31,923 nt of DNA from contig JALHDI010000036.1 of the NCBI GenBank assembly GCA_022839045.1, forward strand, positions 1 to 31,923, read 5' to 3'. This document shows positions 18,339-25,777 of the stretch, in pieces. This DNA comes from Sporomusaceae bacterium (GTDB lineage Bacteria; Bacillota_C; Negativicutes; Sporomusales_B; UBA7701). The translations under genes were made by a program, and so were the position numbers. The notes under the pieces are model-generated. The model had not been told where the DNA came from. It saw only the letters and a program-made list of their open reading frames with translations, and searched no databases. Each line of letters opens with the position of its first letter. The first letter of the stretch is position 1.

Positions 18339-18359
18339 ATAGAAACGGAGGAAAAACGC

Positions 18360-18773
18360 ATGCGAAAATTCAAAGTGACTGTCAACGGTGTTGTTTACAA
18401 TGTCGAGGTGGCTGAAGAGGGCGTAGTCGTGGCCGCCGCGCCGACGGCAGTTGTTCCCGCCGCCCCTCCCGCCCCGGCTCCGGCCGCCGCCCCTGCCGCG
18501 GCACCCGCTCCGGCCTCGGCTGCCGCCCCCAAGGCCCCCGCCGCCGAGGTCGCCGCCGGCGATACCCCGCTTACAGCCCCCATGCCCGGCAAGGTGACCA
18601 AAATCGTCGCCAAGGAAGGCCAGAAGGTCAACCGGGGCGACATCATCATGATCCTCGAGGCCATGAAGATGCAGAACGAGATCGGTTCCCCCGTGGACGG
18701 CACCGTGAAATCCATCAACGTTACCGCCGGCCAGAGCGTCAAGCCCGGCGAAGTTATGGCCGTGCTCGCCTAA
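18360..18773 (+). CDS. Second biotin carrier (gamma) subunit of a decarboxylase
   Basis: 137 residues with the same plan as mmdC: a beta-rich head, an Ala/Pro linker (about 30-66), then a biotinyl domain with EAMKMQNEI holding the lysine to be biotinylated. The head MRKFKVTVNGVVYNVEV is parallel to that of mmdC, so the two are paralogs. GGAGG precedes the ATG. It sits between the soluble delta-like gene and a second beta pump gene. Which acyl-CoA or keto-acid carboxyltransferase loads it is not shown in the window. Confidence 0.92.
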   Translation: MRKFKVTVNGVVYNVEVAEEGVVVAAAPTAVVPAAPPAPAPAAAPAAAPAPASAAAPKAPAAEVAAGDTPLTAPMPGKVTKIVAKEGQKVNRGDIIMILEAMKMQNEIGSPVDGTVKSINVTAGQSVKPGEVMAVLA

Positions 18774-18792
18774 CTGGGAGGTAAAAGGCAAC

Positions 18793-19950
18793 ATGGAAGC
18801 ATTACTGGCACAATACCCCTGGCTGGACGAGCTTCTTATGGGCTTTCTGGGGCTGACCTGGAAGCACGTCGCCATGTGGTTGATCGGCGCCATCCTGATT
18901 TATCTGGCCGTCGAACATGATTATGAGCCCATCCTGCTGCTGCCCATCGGCTTCGGCGCTATCCTCGCCAACATCCCCCATTCCTCGGCCGTGAGCACCG
19001 ACCCTGAGGCGATAGGTTTCCTCGTCGTCCTGTATCAGGGGGGCATCGCCAACGAACTGTTCCCGGTCCTCATCTTTATCGCTATCGGGGCGATGTGCGA
19101 CTTCACGCCGCTGATCCGCCGCCCGTCGGTCATGTTCTTCGCTGCCGCGGCCCAGTTCGGCATCTTCGCCACCGCCGTCGGCGCCGCCTGGATCGGCTTC
19201 AAATTCGAACACGCCGCTTCGATCGGCATCATCGGCGCCGCCGACGGCCCGACCACCATCTACGTGGCCAGCCGCTACGCCCAGGACATGCTCGGGCCCC
19301 TCGCCGTCGCCGCCTACTCGTATATGTCGCTCGTGCCGGTGATCCAGCCCCCGGTGGTAAGATTGATCACCACCGAAAAAGAGCGCAGGATCAAAATGGG
19401 TTTCCTGGGCGAGGAGCCGGTTTCCGACCGGGCCAAGTTCCTCTTCCCGCTGCTCATCGTCCTGATCGCCGGCATCGTCGCCCCCATCTCGGTCGCCCTC
19501 ATCGGCAGCCTGATGTTCGGCAACATCCTCAAGGTGAGCGGCGTGGTCGAGAACCTGTCGAACACCGCCCAGAACGAGCTGGCCAACCTGGTGACGCTGC
19601 TCTTGGGCATCACCATCGGCGGCACGATGACCGCCGAGAAGTTCCTCACCGTCGAGGTTGCTTACATCATGGGCCTCGGCGCGGTCGCCTTCGTGTTCGA
19701 CACCGTCGGCGGCGTGCTGTTCGCCAAGCTGGCCAATACGTTCAGCAAGGTCAAGATCAACCCGATGATCGGCGCCTGCGGCATCTCGGCTTTCCCGATG
19801 TCCGGCCGCGTTATCGCCAAGATGGCGCTCAAGGAGGATCCGACCAACTTCATCATTCAGCACGCCATCGGGGTTAACGTGGCCGGACAGGTCGCATCGG
19901 TCGTGGCCGGCGGTCTGGTTCTCGCCCTTATCCCGGCGCTGACGAAGTAG
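18793..19950 (+). CDS. Second OadB-family beta subunit (Na+ pump), paralog of mmdB
   Basis: A 385-residue OadB-family membrane protein. It keeps the key features: ADGPTTIYVA with the conserved Asp, [15 protein letters not shown], and INPMIGACGISAFPMSGRV with the Asn and Ser of the ion site. So it should be an active carboxybiotin decarboxylase and Na+ exporter. It differs from mmdB clearly in other places (for example FDTVGGVLFAKL where mmdB has a different segment), so it is an old paralog, not a recent copy. GGGAGG precedes the ATG. No alpha subunit gene is beside it; it may share MmdA or use an alpha subunit for another substrate such as oxaloacetate or glutaconyl-CoA. Confidence 0.92.
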   Translation: MEALLAQYPWLDELLMGFLGLTWKHVAMWLIGAILIYLAVEHDYEPILLLPIGFGAILANIPHSSAVSTDPEAIGFLVVLYQGGIANELFPVLIFIAIGAMCDFTPLIRRPSVMFFAAAAQFGIFATAVGAAWIGFKFEHAASIGIIGAADGPTTIYVASRYAQDMLGPLAVAAYSYMSLVPVIQPPVVRLITTEKERRIKMGFLGEEPVSDRAKFLFPLLIVLIAGIVAPISVALIGSLMFGNILKVSGVVENLSNTAQNELANLVTLLLGITIGGTMTAEKFLTVEVAYIMGLGAVAFVFDTVGGVLFAKLANTFSKVKINPMIGACGISAFPMSGRVIAKMALKEDPTNFIIQHAIGVNVAGQVASVVAGGLVLALIPALTK

Positions 19951-19961
19951 GGGGGACAGAT

Positions 19962-20138
19962 ATGGAAAGCGCAGTCGCAAAAGCGTTGAAAATGATGGCC
20001 ATCGCCCTGCCGACGATGTTCGGCGTCATCGCCATTTTCTACTTGGCCACCAAAGCGCTGCACAGAGCCTTCCCCGCGCCGGCGGAGGAGGAAGAAGAAG
20101 CGGAGTACGGGGAGGGGGAGTACGAGGACGAAGAGTAA
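19962..20138 (+). CDS. 58-residue membrane anchor, probable N-terminal half of a divided delta subunit
   Basis: A short gene with a GGGGGA ribosome-binding site and an ATG 12 bases after the beta-subunit stop. The protein has one membrane helix (about 11-30, AIALPTMFGVIAIFYLATKA), a short basic turn (KALHR), then a strongly acidic tail (AEEEEEAEYGEGEYEDEE). A single N-terminal helix followed by a charged tail is what the membrane half of an OadG/MmdD delta subunit looks like. The missing C-terminal half is plausibly the soluble protein at 17989-18309, whose linker is Lys-rich and could meet the acidic tail by charge. It could instead be an unrelated small subunit. Confidence 0.7.
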   Translation: MESAVAKALKMMAIALPTMFGVIAIFYLATKALHRAFPAPAEEEEEAEYGEGEYEDEE

Positions 20139-20271
20139 CCTTGTACTTCCGCGGCAACCGCCACGCTTGCCCAGGGCAGCGTCAACTTCATCGGCTTCAT
20201 GTTCAAAGCCAACGCCTGGCTGTTCCAATGATATAATATTAGCACCGCCTGATAATGGTTCGGGAGGAAGA

Positions 20272-20817
20272 ATGGAAGAGCTGACCGAGCATTCCCGGAT
20301 TCACCGCAAAAACTGCATCGTCATCGGGGTCGTACTGGTCTTCCTGCTCGGGATGGCCGCTTTGTCCGCCCACTTCTGGGCAACGCGCCACAGTGTAGAT
20401 CCCTACCGGCTGTTCACCCCCATCCTGATCGCCGGCTGGGTGATCTCGCGGGCGGCGAGCAGGTTCACCTACGGGGCGGACAAGAAGGGGCTGCGGATCG
20501 TCAAGACGGGCCTGTTCGGCGGCGCGAAGACGTTCGAGATTCCGTACCGCGACATCGACGGCATCTACTACTATGAGCCGAAGCTGATGAGCATCATCAA
20601 ATTCCGCCGCACGTACCGGCTGCATTCGGCCCTCGACGGCCGCCCGGTATGGGTTATCGCTTACGTGGCGCAGGGCCGCGGCGGCAAGACGGAGAACCGG
20701 CGCGTCTACTTCAAGCCCAGCGACGCGATGCTCGAGTTGCTCCGCGATAACATGCCCGCCAAGGTGAGGGTGACCGAGGAAGATATTTTCGCCCAGAAGG
20801 TGGCCAGGGAAAAGTAA
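20272..20817 (+). CDS. Small membrane protein with PH-like cytoplasmic tail (second of a related pair)
   Basis: 181 residues with two hydrophobic segments (NCIVIGVVLVFLLGMAALSAH and LFTPILIAGWVI), then SRFTYGADKKGLRIVKTG and a beta-rich tail with the PH-like strand pattern seen in small bacterial membrane proteins. No established function is recognised. It shares layout and several motifs with the protein at 17106-17609, so the two probably arose by duplication and bracket the second pump cluster. The ATG at 20272 follows GGGAGGAAG; longer in-frame readings upstream lack a ribosome-binding site. A TATAAT at 20232 upstream may be part of an extra promoter, without a clear -35 box. Confidence 0.75.
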   Translation: MEELTEHSRIHRKNCIVIGVVLVFLLGMAALSAHFWATRHSVDPYRLFTPILIAGWVISRAASRFTYGADKKGLRIVKTGLFGGAKTFEIPYRDIDGIYYYEPKLMSIIKFRRTYRLHSALDGRPVWVIAYVAQGRGGKTENRRVYFKPSDAMLELLRDNMPAKVRVTEEDIFAQKVAREK

Positions 20818-20906
20818 TTATATTATAAAAAAGCAACTGTGACATATAGTTTCGAAAGGGTTTCCAAGAGAGTGACGTTAATATATTATAGAAGCAAACC
20901 GACAGT

Positions 20907-20937
20907 TCCCGGCGATTCAGGCTGGGATTTTTTCTTT
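20907..20937 (+). terminator. Intrinsic terminator of the second pump cluster
   Basis: TCCCGGC (20907-20913) pairs with GCTGGGA (20921-20927), with one G-T pair, around a GATTCAG loop. TTTTTTCTTTT follows. It lies about 90 bases after the last gene of the cluster. Confidence 0.75.
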
Positions 20938-21149
20938 TCGCCACAAATGGGTAGCAGAGAAGCCGATAATTTGCTATTATTGAAAAAGATATAAGACATT
21001 ATAATCTTTTGATTATGGGAAGAGGCTGAAAATTATGAACGGCGGCAGGGTTTTTCCGGCAAGCAAAGAATATAATGACTGGAATATTAGTTTGCATACA
21101 AAATAATAATGCATTTACCGGTATGACCATTAGACCGTAAGGAAATCAG
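20938..21149 (+). other. AT-rich gap expected to hold the rnf promoter
   Basis: No gene is visible here. TATAAT occurs at 21000-21005 and 21071-21076, but neither has a good -35 hexamer at the right distance (TTGAAA at 20980 is only 14 bases from the first). The promoter of the rseC-rnf operon is probably here but cannot be fixed by eye. Confidence 0.4.
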
Positions 21150-21575
21150 GTGACAGCCGTGAATATGCAGCAAGAGGGTATCGTCATCAGTATCAACGGC
21201 GAAATGGCCAGGGTCAGGACCAGCCGGCACAACGACTGCGAAAACTGCGGCGCGTGTCCCGGCAACTCGGCTATCGTGCTCGACGCCCGCAATCCGCTCG
21301 GGGCCAGGCCCGGGCAGTCGGTGCTGCTCGAGGTGCAGGAAATAGGCTTCCTCAAGTCGGCCTTCATCGTTTATATGCTGCCGCTGATCGCCATGGCCCT
21401 GGGGGCGATGGCCGGCGGTTATGTCGCCGGGCGGCTGGCGCAGGAGGCTCTGTGGTTTCAGGTAGCTGGCGCCGCGGCGGCTTTCGCCGCAGCGGTGCTG
21501 TATATAAGGTATTTCGATAAGAATGCCAGCTCGAACAAAAATATGCAGCCGGTGATTACGCGCATTCTGTCATAG
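21150..21575 (+). CDS. RseC/SoxR-reducing-system-like membrane protein
   Basis: 141 residues of the RseC/MucC family. The N-terminal domain has NDCENCGACPGNS, a C-x2-C-x2-C iron-sulfur type motif. Two membrane helices follow (AFIVYMLPLIAMALGAMAGGYVAG and VAGAAAAFAAAVLYIRY). In gamma-proteobacteria RseC works with the Rsx/Rnf complex in reducing SoxR; in anaerobes such genes commonly precede rnf, as here, with a probable accessory role. The start may be GTG at 21150 (AAGGA 6 bases before) or GTG at 21159 (AGGTGA 5 bases before). Confidence 0.85.
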   Translation: MTAVNMQQEGIVISINGEMARVRTSRHNDCENCGACPGNSAIVLDARNPLGARPGQSVLLEVQEIGFLKSAFIVYMLPLIAMALGAMAGGYVAGRLAQEALWFQVAGAAAAFAAAVLYIRYFDKNASSNKNMQPVITRILS

Positions 21576-21602
21576 TACCGCCGGCAACGAAGGGGTGAAA
21601 GT

Positions 21603-22925
21603 ATGGCAAAAAGCTTTCGGGGTGGCGTACACCCCGACGACCGCAAGCGGTTCACGGCGGCTAAACCGATCGAAGTGGCACCGCTACCGGACAAGGTGGT
21701 CATTCCCACCAGGCAGCACATCGGCGCTCCCTGTACGGCGCTGGTAAAGGCGGGTGATCTGGTTAAGAAGGGTCAGGTTATCGCCGAGGCGCAGGCGTTC
21801 GTTTCCAGCCCGGTGCATGCGTCCCTTTCCGGCAAGGTGGTGGAGGTCGCCGATTATCCGCATCCCGTGTTCGGTTTCTGCCAGGCGGTGGTCATCGAGA
21901 GCGACGGGGCAGACGAATGGGTGGAAGGGCTGCCGCTAAGCCGCGACTGGCAGGCGCTCGACGCCGCCGCCCTCAAGGACATCATCCGCCAGGCAGGTAT
22001 CGTCGGCATGGGCGGCGCGACTTTCCCGACCCACGTCAAGCTGGCGCCGCCGCCCGAGAAGCCCATCGACGCTTTTATTCTCAACGGCGCCGAGTGTGAG
22101 CCTTACCTCACCGCCGACCACCGGGTGATGCTGGAAGCGACCGAGAAGGTCTTGACCGGCATGCGCATCGTGATGAAGGTGCTGGGAGTAACCAAGGGTT
22201 ATATCGGCATCGAGGCGAACAAGCCCGACGCGATAACCGCGATGGTCGCCGCCACCAAAGGCACCGGCATAACGGTGGTGCCCCTCAAGACCAAATACCC
22301 TCAGGGAGCGGAGAAAACGCTCATCAAAGTGATATTGGACCGCGAGGTCCCGTCCGGCGGCCTGCCGATGGACGTGGGGGCCGTGGTCCAGAACGTCGGC
22401 ACGATGGTGGCTGTGGCCGACGCGGTCGTAAGCGGCTTGCCGCTCGTCGAACGGGTGGCTACGGTGACCGGCGGCGCGATCGCCGAGCCGAAGAACCTGC
22501 TGATGCGCATCGGGACGACCTTCACCCAGGCGGTCGAGCTGTGCGGCGGCTTCGCCGCGCCGCCGGCCAAGCTCATCATGGGCGGCCCGATGATGGGCAT
22601 GGCCCAGTGCCGCCTAGATGTGCCGGTGATAAAAGGCACATCAGGCATCCTGGCTCTGTCCGCCGACGATGTGAACGCCGGCGAAGAGAAGCCGTGCATC
22701 CGGTGCGGGCGCTGCGTAGACGCCTGTCCGATGGGGCTGGTGCCGAGCATGCTCAGTATCCTCGGCCAGCGCGGCCTTTATCAGGTGGCCAAGGAGGAGT
22801 ACGACCTGCTGGACTGCGTGGAGTGCGGCTCGTGCGTGTACGCCTGCCCGGCCAAGCGCAATATCGTCCACTACGTCAAATACCTGAAAGCCCAGAACGC
22901 GGCTGCAGCAGCCGCCAAGAAATAG
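21603..22925 (+). CDS. rnfC: Rnf electron transport complex subunit C
   Basis: A 440-residue subunit that takes part in the NADH/NAD+ side of the Rnf complex, a membrane pump driven by ferredoxin:NAD+ electron transfer. It has an N-terminal barrel-sandwich part, a Rossmann-like middle (GMGGATFPTHVKL, NGAECEPYLTADHR) and two 4Fe-4S motifs near the end (CIRCGRCVDACP and CVECGSCVYACP). It is much shorter than the Ala/Lys-extended forms of gamma-proteobacteria, as usual in Firmicutes. Gene order rnfCDGEAB, as in Acetobacterium and clostridia, supports the call. A GGGGTGAAAGT ribosome-binding region precedes the ATG. Confidence 0.95.
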   Translation: MAKSFRGGVHPDDRKRFTAAKPIEVAPLPDKVVIPTRQHIGAPCTALVKAGDLVKKGQVIAEAQAFVSSPVHASLSGKVVEVADYPHPVFGFCQAVVIESDGADEWVEGLPLSRDWQALDAAALKDIIRQAGIVGMGGATFPTHVKLAPPPEKPIDAFILNGAECEPYLTADHRVMLEATEKVLTGMRIVMKVLGVTKGYIGIEANKPDAITAMVAATKGTGITVVPLKTKYPQGAEKTLIKVILDREVPSGGLPMDVGAVVQNVGTMVAVADAVVSGLPLVERVATVTGGAIAEPKNLLMRIGTTFTQAVELCGGFAAPPAKLIMGGPMMGMAQCRLDVPVIKGTSGILALSADDVNAGEEKPCIRCGRCVDACPMGLVPSMLSILGQRGLYQVAKEEYDLLDCVECGSCVYACPAKRNIVHYVKYLKAQNAAAAAAKK

Positions 22926-22937
22926 GAGGTGTGCGGT

Positions 22938-23933
22938 ATGAGCGCTGAAGCTAAAATGGAAATCGGCCAATTGACCGTTTCCGCGTCGCCGCATATCCGC
23001 TGCGACGAATCGATCAGCAAGATCATGTGGACGGTCAACGCCACGCTGGCTCCGGCCGCCCTCTTTTCCGTCTACCAGTTCGGCATGAACGCTCTTGCCA
23101 CGATGATCATCTGTATCGTGGCCGCCGTGGTCACCGAGTACCTCATCCAGAAGTGGCAGAACAAGCCGGTGACGGTGAGCGACGGCAGCGCCTTCCTGAC
23201 CGGCCTGCTGCTGGGCATGAACATCCCGTCCACCGTGCCGTGGTATATGCCGCTGTTCGGGTCGGTGGTGGCCATCGCCGTGGCCAAACACACGATGGGC
23301 GGCCTCGGCTATAACATCTTCAACCCGGCGCTGGTCGGACGCGCCGTCCTGCTCGCTTCCTGGCCGGTGGCCATGACCACCTGGCCGCAGATGGCCAGCA
23401 AGGTTGACGGCGTGACCTCGGCCACCCCGCTAGGCATCCTCAAGCTCCAAGGCTACGAGAAGCTGGTGGCGGTGTTCGGCGACAAGATGGAGATGTACAA
23501 ATCCCTTTTTATCGGCACCCGCAGCGGCAGCATGGGTGAAACCTCGGCCTTATTGCTCATACTTGGCGGCGCCTATCTCATCTACCGCGGCTATATCAAC
23601 TGGCGGGTACCGGTGTTCATGATCGGCACCGTCGGCGCCCTCACCTGGGCCTTCGGCGGCTACGCCGGCCTGTTCAGCGGCGATCCCATCCTCAACATGA
23701 TGTCGGGCGGCCTCATCCTCGGCGCTTTCTATATGGCCACCGACATGGTAACCATCCCCATAACGGTCAACGGGCAGATCGTGTTCGCCGTGGGCGCCGG
23801 CTGCCTTACCGTGCTCATCCGGCTGCTGGGCGGCTATCCGGAGGGCGTCTGCTACGCCATCCTGCTGATGAACTCCGTGACGCCGCTCATCGACCGCTGG
23901 CTAAAACCCGCCAAATTCGGGGCAAGGAGGTAG
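22938..23933 (+). CDS. rnfD: Rnf electron transport complex subunit D
   Basis: A 331-residue multi-pass membrane subunit of the NqrB/RnfD family. The DGVTSATPLG motif holds the threonine that is expected to carry covalently bound FMN. About nine or ten membrane segments are present. The ATG at 22938 lies 8 bases after AGGAGG; an in-frame GTG at 22929 overlaps that site and is not a likely start. The flavin transferase ApbE needed to attach FMN is not in the window. Confidence 0.95.
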   Translation: MSAEAKMEIGQLTVSASPHIRCDESISKIMWTVNATLAPAALFSVYQFGMNALATMIICIVAAVVTEYLIQKWQNKPVTVSDGSAFLTGLLLGMNIPSTVPWYMPLFGSVVAIAVAKHTMGGLGYNIFNPALVGRAVLLASWPVAMTTWPQMASKVDGVTSATPLGILKLQGYEKLVAVFGDKMEMYKSLFIGTRSGSMGETSALLLILGGAYLIYRGYINWRVPVFMIGTVGALTWAFGGYAGLFSGDPILNMMSGGLILGAFYMATDMVTIPITVNGQIVFAVGAGCLTVLIRLLGGYPEGVCYAILLMNSVTPLIDRWLKPAKFGARR

Positions 23934-23938
23934 ACAGC

Positions 23939-24505
23939 ATGGCGCACGGACATGACGATAAAAACAACAGCATCGTAAGTATAGCCATGAATCTGGCCAT
24001 CACCTGCTTAATCTCGGGCGTCATCATCGCCGGCACCTTCGCCATAACTGAGCCGGCCGCCGAAGCGCAGCGCGTGAAGGCGAAAAACGACGCCATGAAG
24101 GAGCTGGTGAAGGACGCCGAGAGCTTCAAACCCGTGGACGGCAAGGAAGGCTGGTACACCGGCGTGAAGGGCGGCAAGGTTATCGCCTATGTGGTGCCCG
24201 CCCAGGGCAAAGGGTACGGCGGCGCCATCCAGATGCTGGCCGCGGTGGCGCCCGACGGCAAAACGCTCGACTATAAGGTGCTCAAACACGCCGAGACCCC
24301 CGGCCTCGGCGACAAGATGACGGAGCCGAAGTTCCGCAACCAGTTCGCGGGCAAAGCCGCCGCTGATATGGAAGTGGTCAAGGTTCCCACCGATAAGAAC
24401 ATCCAGGCCCTGACCGGCGCGACCATCACCTCCCGGGCCGTGACGAACGGCATCCGGGAAGCTGCGGAAGCGGTCGCCGCTTACTCAGCCGGCCAGAAGA
24501 AGTGA
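23939..24505 (+). CDS. rnfG: Rnf electron transport complex subunit G
   Basis: 188 residues with one N-terminal membrane helix (about 14-36) and an FMN-binding domain facing outwards. The flavinylation motif TGATIT is at 159-164; T162 should carry FMN. The start lies 5 bases after the rnfD stop and follows AAGGAGG, so translation is tightly linked to rnfD. Confidence 0.95.
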   Translation: MAHGHDDKNNSIVSIAMNLAITCLISGVIIAGTFAITEPAAEAQRVKAKNDAMKELVKDAESFKPVDGKEGWYTGVKGGKVIAYVVPAQGKGYGGAIQMLAAVAPDGKTLDYKVLKHAETPGLGDKMTEPKFRNQFAGKAAADMEVVKVPTDKNIQALTGATITSRAVTNGIREAAEAVAAYSAGQKK

Positions 24506-24515
24506 GGTGAGCGGA

Positions 24516-25172
24516 ATGAATTACTGGGAGATATTTAAAAAAGGCATCTTTGAGATGAACCCCATCTTCCGCCTCGCGCTGAGCCTCTGTCCGGCCCTGG
24601 CGGTCACCTCCAACGTCTTCAGCGCCCTCGGCATGGGGGCGGCGGTCCTGTTCGTAATCACCACCAACAACGTCGTTGTATCGTTGGTGAGGGACCACGT
24701 CAATCCCAAGGTGCGCGTGCCGGTGTTCATCACCATCATCGCCACCATCGTCACCCTCACCCAGCTCATCCTCGAAGGCTACTTCCCCGCGGTCAACAGG
24801 GAACTGGGCCTCTACCTGGAACTGATCGTCGTGTTCGCCATCATCCTGGCGCGGGCGGAAGTGTTCGCGATGAAGAATACCGTGGTGCCGTCCTTCTTCG
24901 ACGGCCTCGGCATGGGTGTCGGGTTCGCCGTGGCGATGGTCGCCATCGGCGTTATCCGCGAGATCTTCGGTACAGGCGCCGTTCTCGGCTACCAGGTGCT
25001 GCCCGCCGGCTACAACGGCCCGCTGATCATGATCCTGGCGCCGGGGGCCTTCATGGTCATCGGCCTGATGATCGGCATGTTCAACGTCATCGGCGAATAC
25101 CAGGCTAAACAGGCGGAGCTCAAACGCAAAACGGCTGTGGCAGGGCTCGCCGTGCAAAGGAGTGAAGCCTAA
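24516..25172 (+). CDS. rnfE: Rnf electron transport complex subunit E
   Basis: A 218-residue membrane subunit of the RnfA/RnfE (NqrD/NqrE) family with about six membrane helices. The stretch NPIFRLALSLCPALAVTSNVFSA near the N-terminus holds the cysteine known to help bind an in-membrane iron-sulfur site with RnfA. The ATG at 24516 has GAGGTGAGCGG upstream; an in-frame GTG nine bases earlier is less well placed. Its stop overlaps the start of rnfA by one base. Confidence 0.95.
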   Translation: MNYWEIFKKGIFEMNPIFRLALSLCPALAVTSNVFSALGMGAAVLFVITTNNVVVSLVRDHVNPKVRVPVFITIIATIVTLTQLILEGYFPAVNRELGLYLELIVVFAIILARAEVFAMKNTVVPSFFDGLGMGVGFAVAMVAIGVIREIFGTGAVLGYQVLPAGYNGPLIMILAPGAFMVIGLMIGMFNVIGEYQAKQAELKRKTAVAGLAVQRSEA

Positions 25173-25753
25173 TGGCGGAATATTTTACCCTGTTCATGGG
25201 GGCGGTCATCGTCAACAACTTCGTGCTGACCCGCTTCCTGGGACTGTGTATATTCTTCGGGGTTTCCAAGAGCCTGAGCGCCTCGGTCGGCATGGGCATG
25301 GCGGTTTCCTCCATCCTGACCGTTTCCTCGGCCCTGGCCTGGGTGGTCTATAACTTCGTGCTCATCCCTTATAACCTCACCTTCCTGAAAATCGTCGTTT
25401 TCGTCATCCTCATTGCCGGCTTCGTGCAGTTTCTGGAGATCGTCATCAAGCGCTTCTCGCCGACCCTGTACGACATGTGGGGCATCTACCTCGTGCTGAT
25501 CGCCACCAACTGCGTCGTCCTCGGCGTGCCGCTCATCAACGCTTCCGAGGGCTTCAACTTCATGAAGAGCGTGGTCAACGCCTTCGGGTCCGGCGTCGGT
25601 TTCGCGGTCGCGATCATCCTGATGGCCAGCCTGCGGGAAAAGCTCCAGTATGCCGATGTCCCCAAGTCGCTCCAGGGGCTGGGCATCGCCTTCATACTGG
25701 CCGGGATGCTCGCCCTCTCTTTCCTGGGCTTCTCGGGCATGATACCGCTGTAG
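25172..25753 (+). CDS. rnfA: Rnf electron transport complex subunit A
   Basis: A 193-residue membrane subunit paired with RnfE as inverted homologs. The motif NNFVLTRFLGLCIFFGVSK carries the conserved cysteine near the membrane iron-sulfur site, and YLVLIATNCVVLGVPL holds the second. Its ATG shares a base with the rnfE stop (TAATG), and AAGGAG lies 9 bases upstream within rnfE. Confidence 0.95.
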   Translation: MAEYFTLFMGAVIVNNFVLTRFLGLCIFFGVSKSLSASVGMGMAVSSILTVSSALAWVVYNFVLIPYNLTFLKIVVFVILIAGFVQFLEIVIKRFSPTLYDMWGIYLVLIATNCVVLGVPLINASEGFNFMKSVVNAFGSGVGFAVAIILMASLREKLQYADVPKSLQGLGIAFILAGMLALSFLGFSGMIPL

Positions 25754-25777
25754 GCGAGCGGGAAAGGACGGATTAAT

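Noticed and set aside
11806..18773. CRISPR-like or satellite repeats in the Ala/Pro-rich stretches of the two biotin carrier genes
   Set aside because: The repeats are coding linker sequence of biotin carriers, not spaced DNA repeats.
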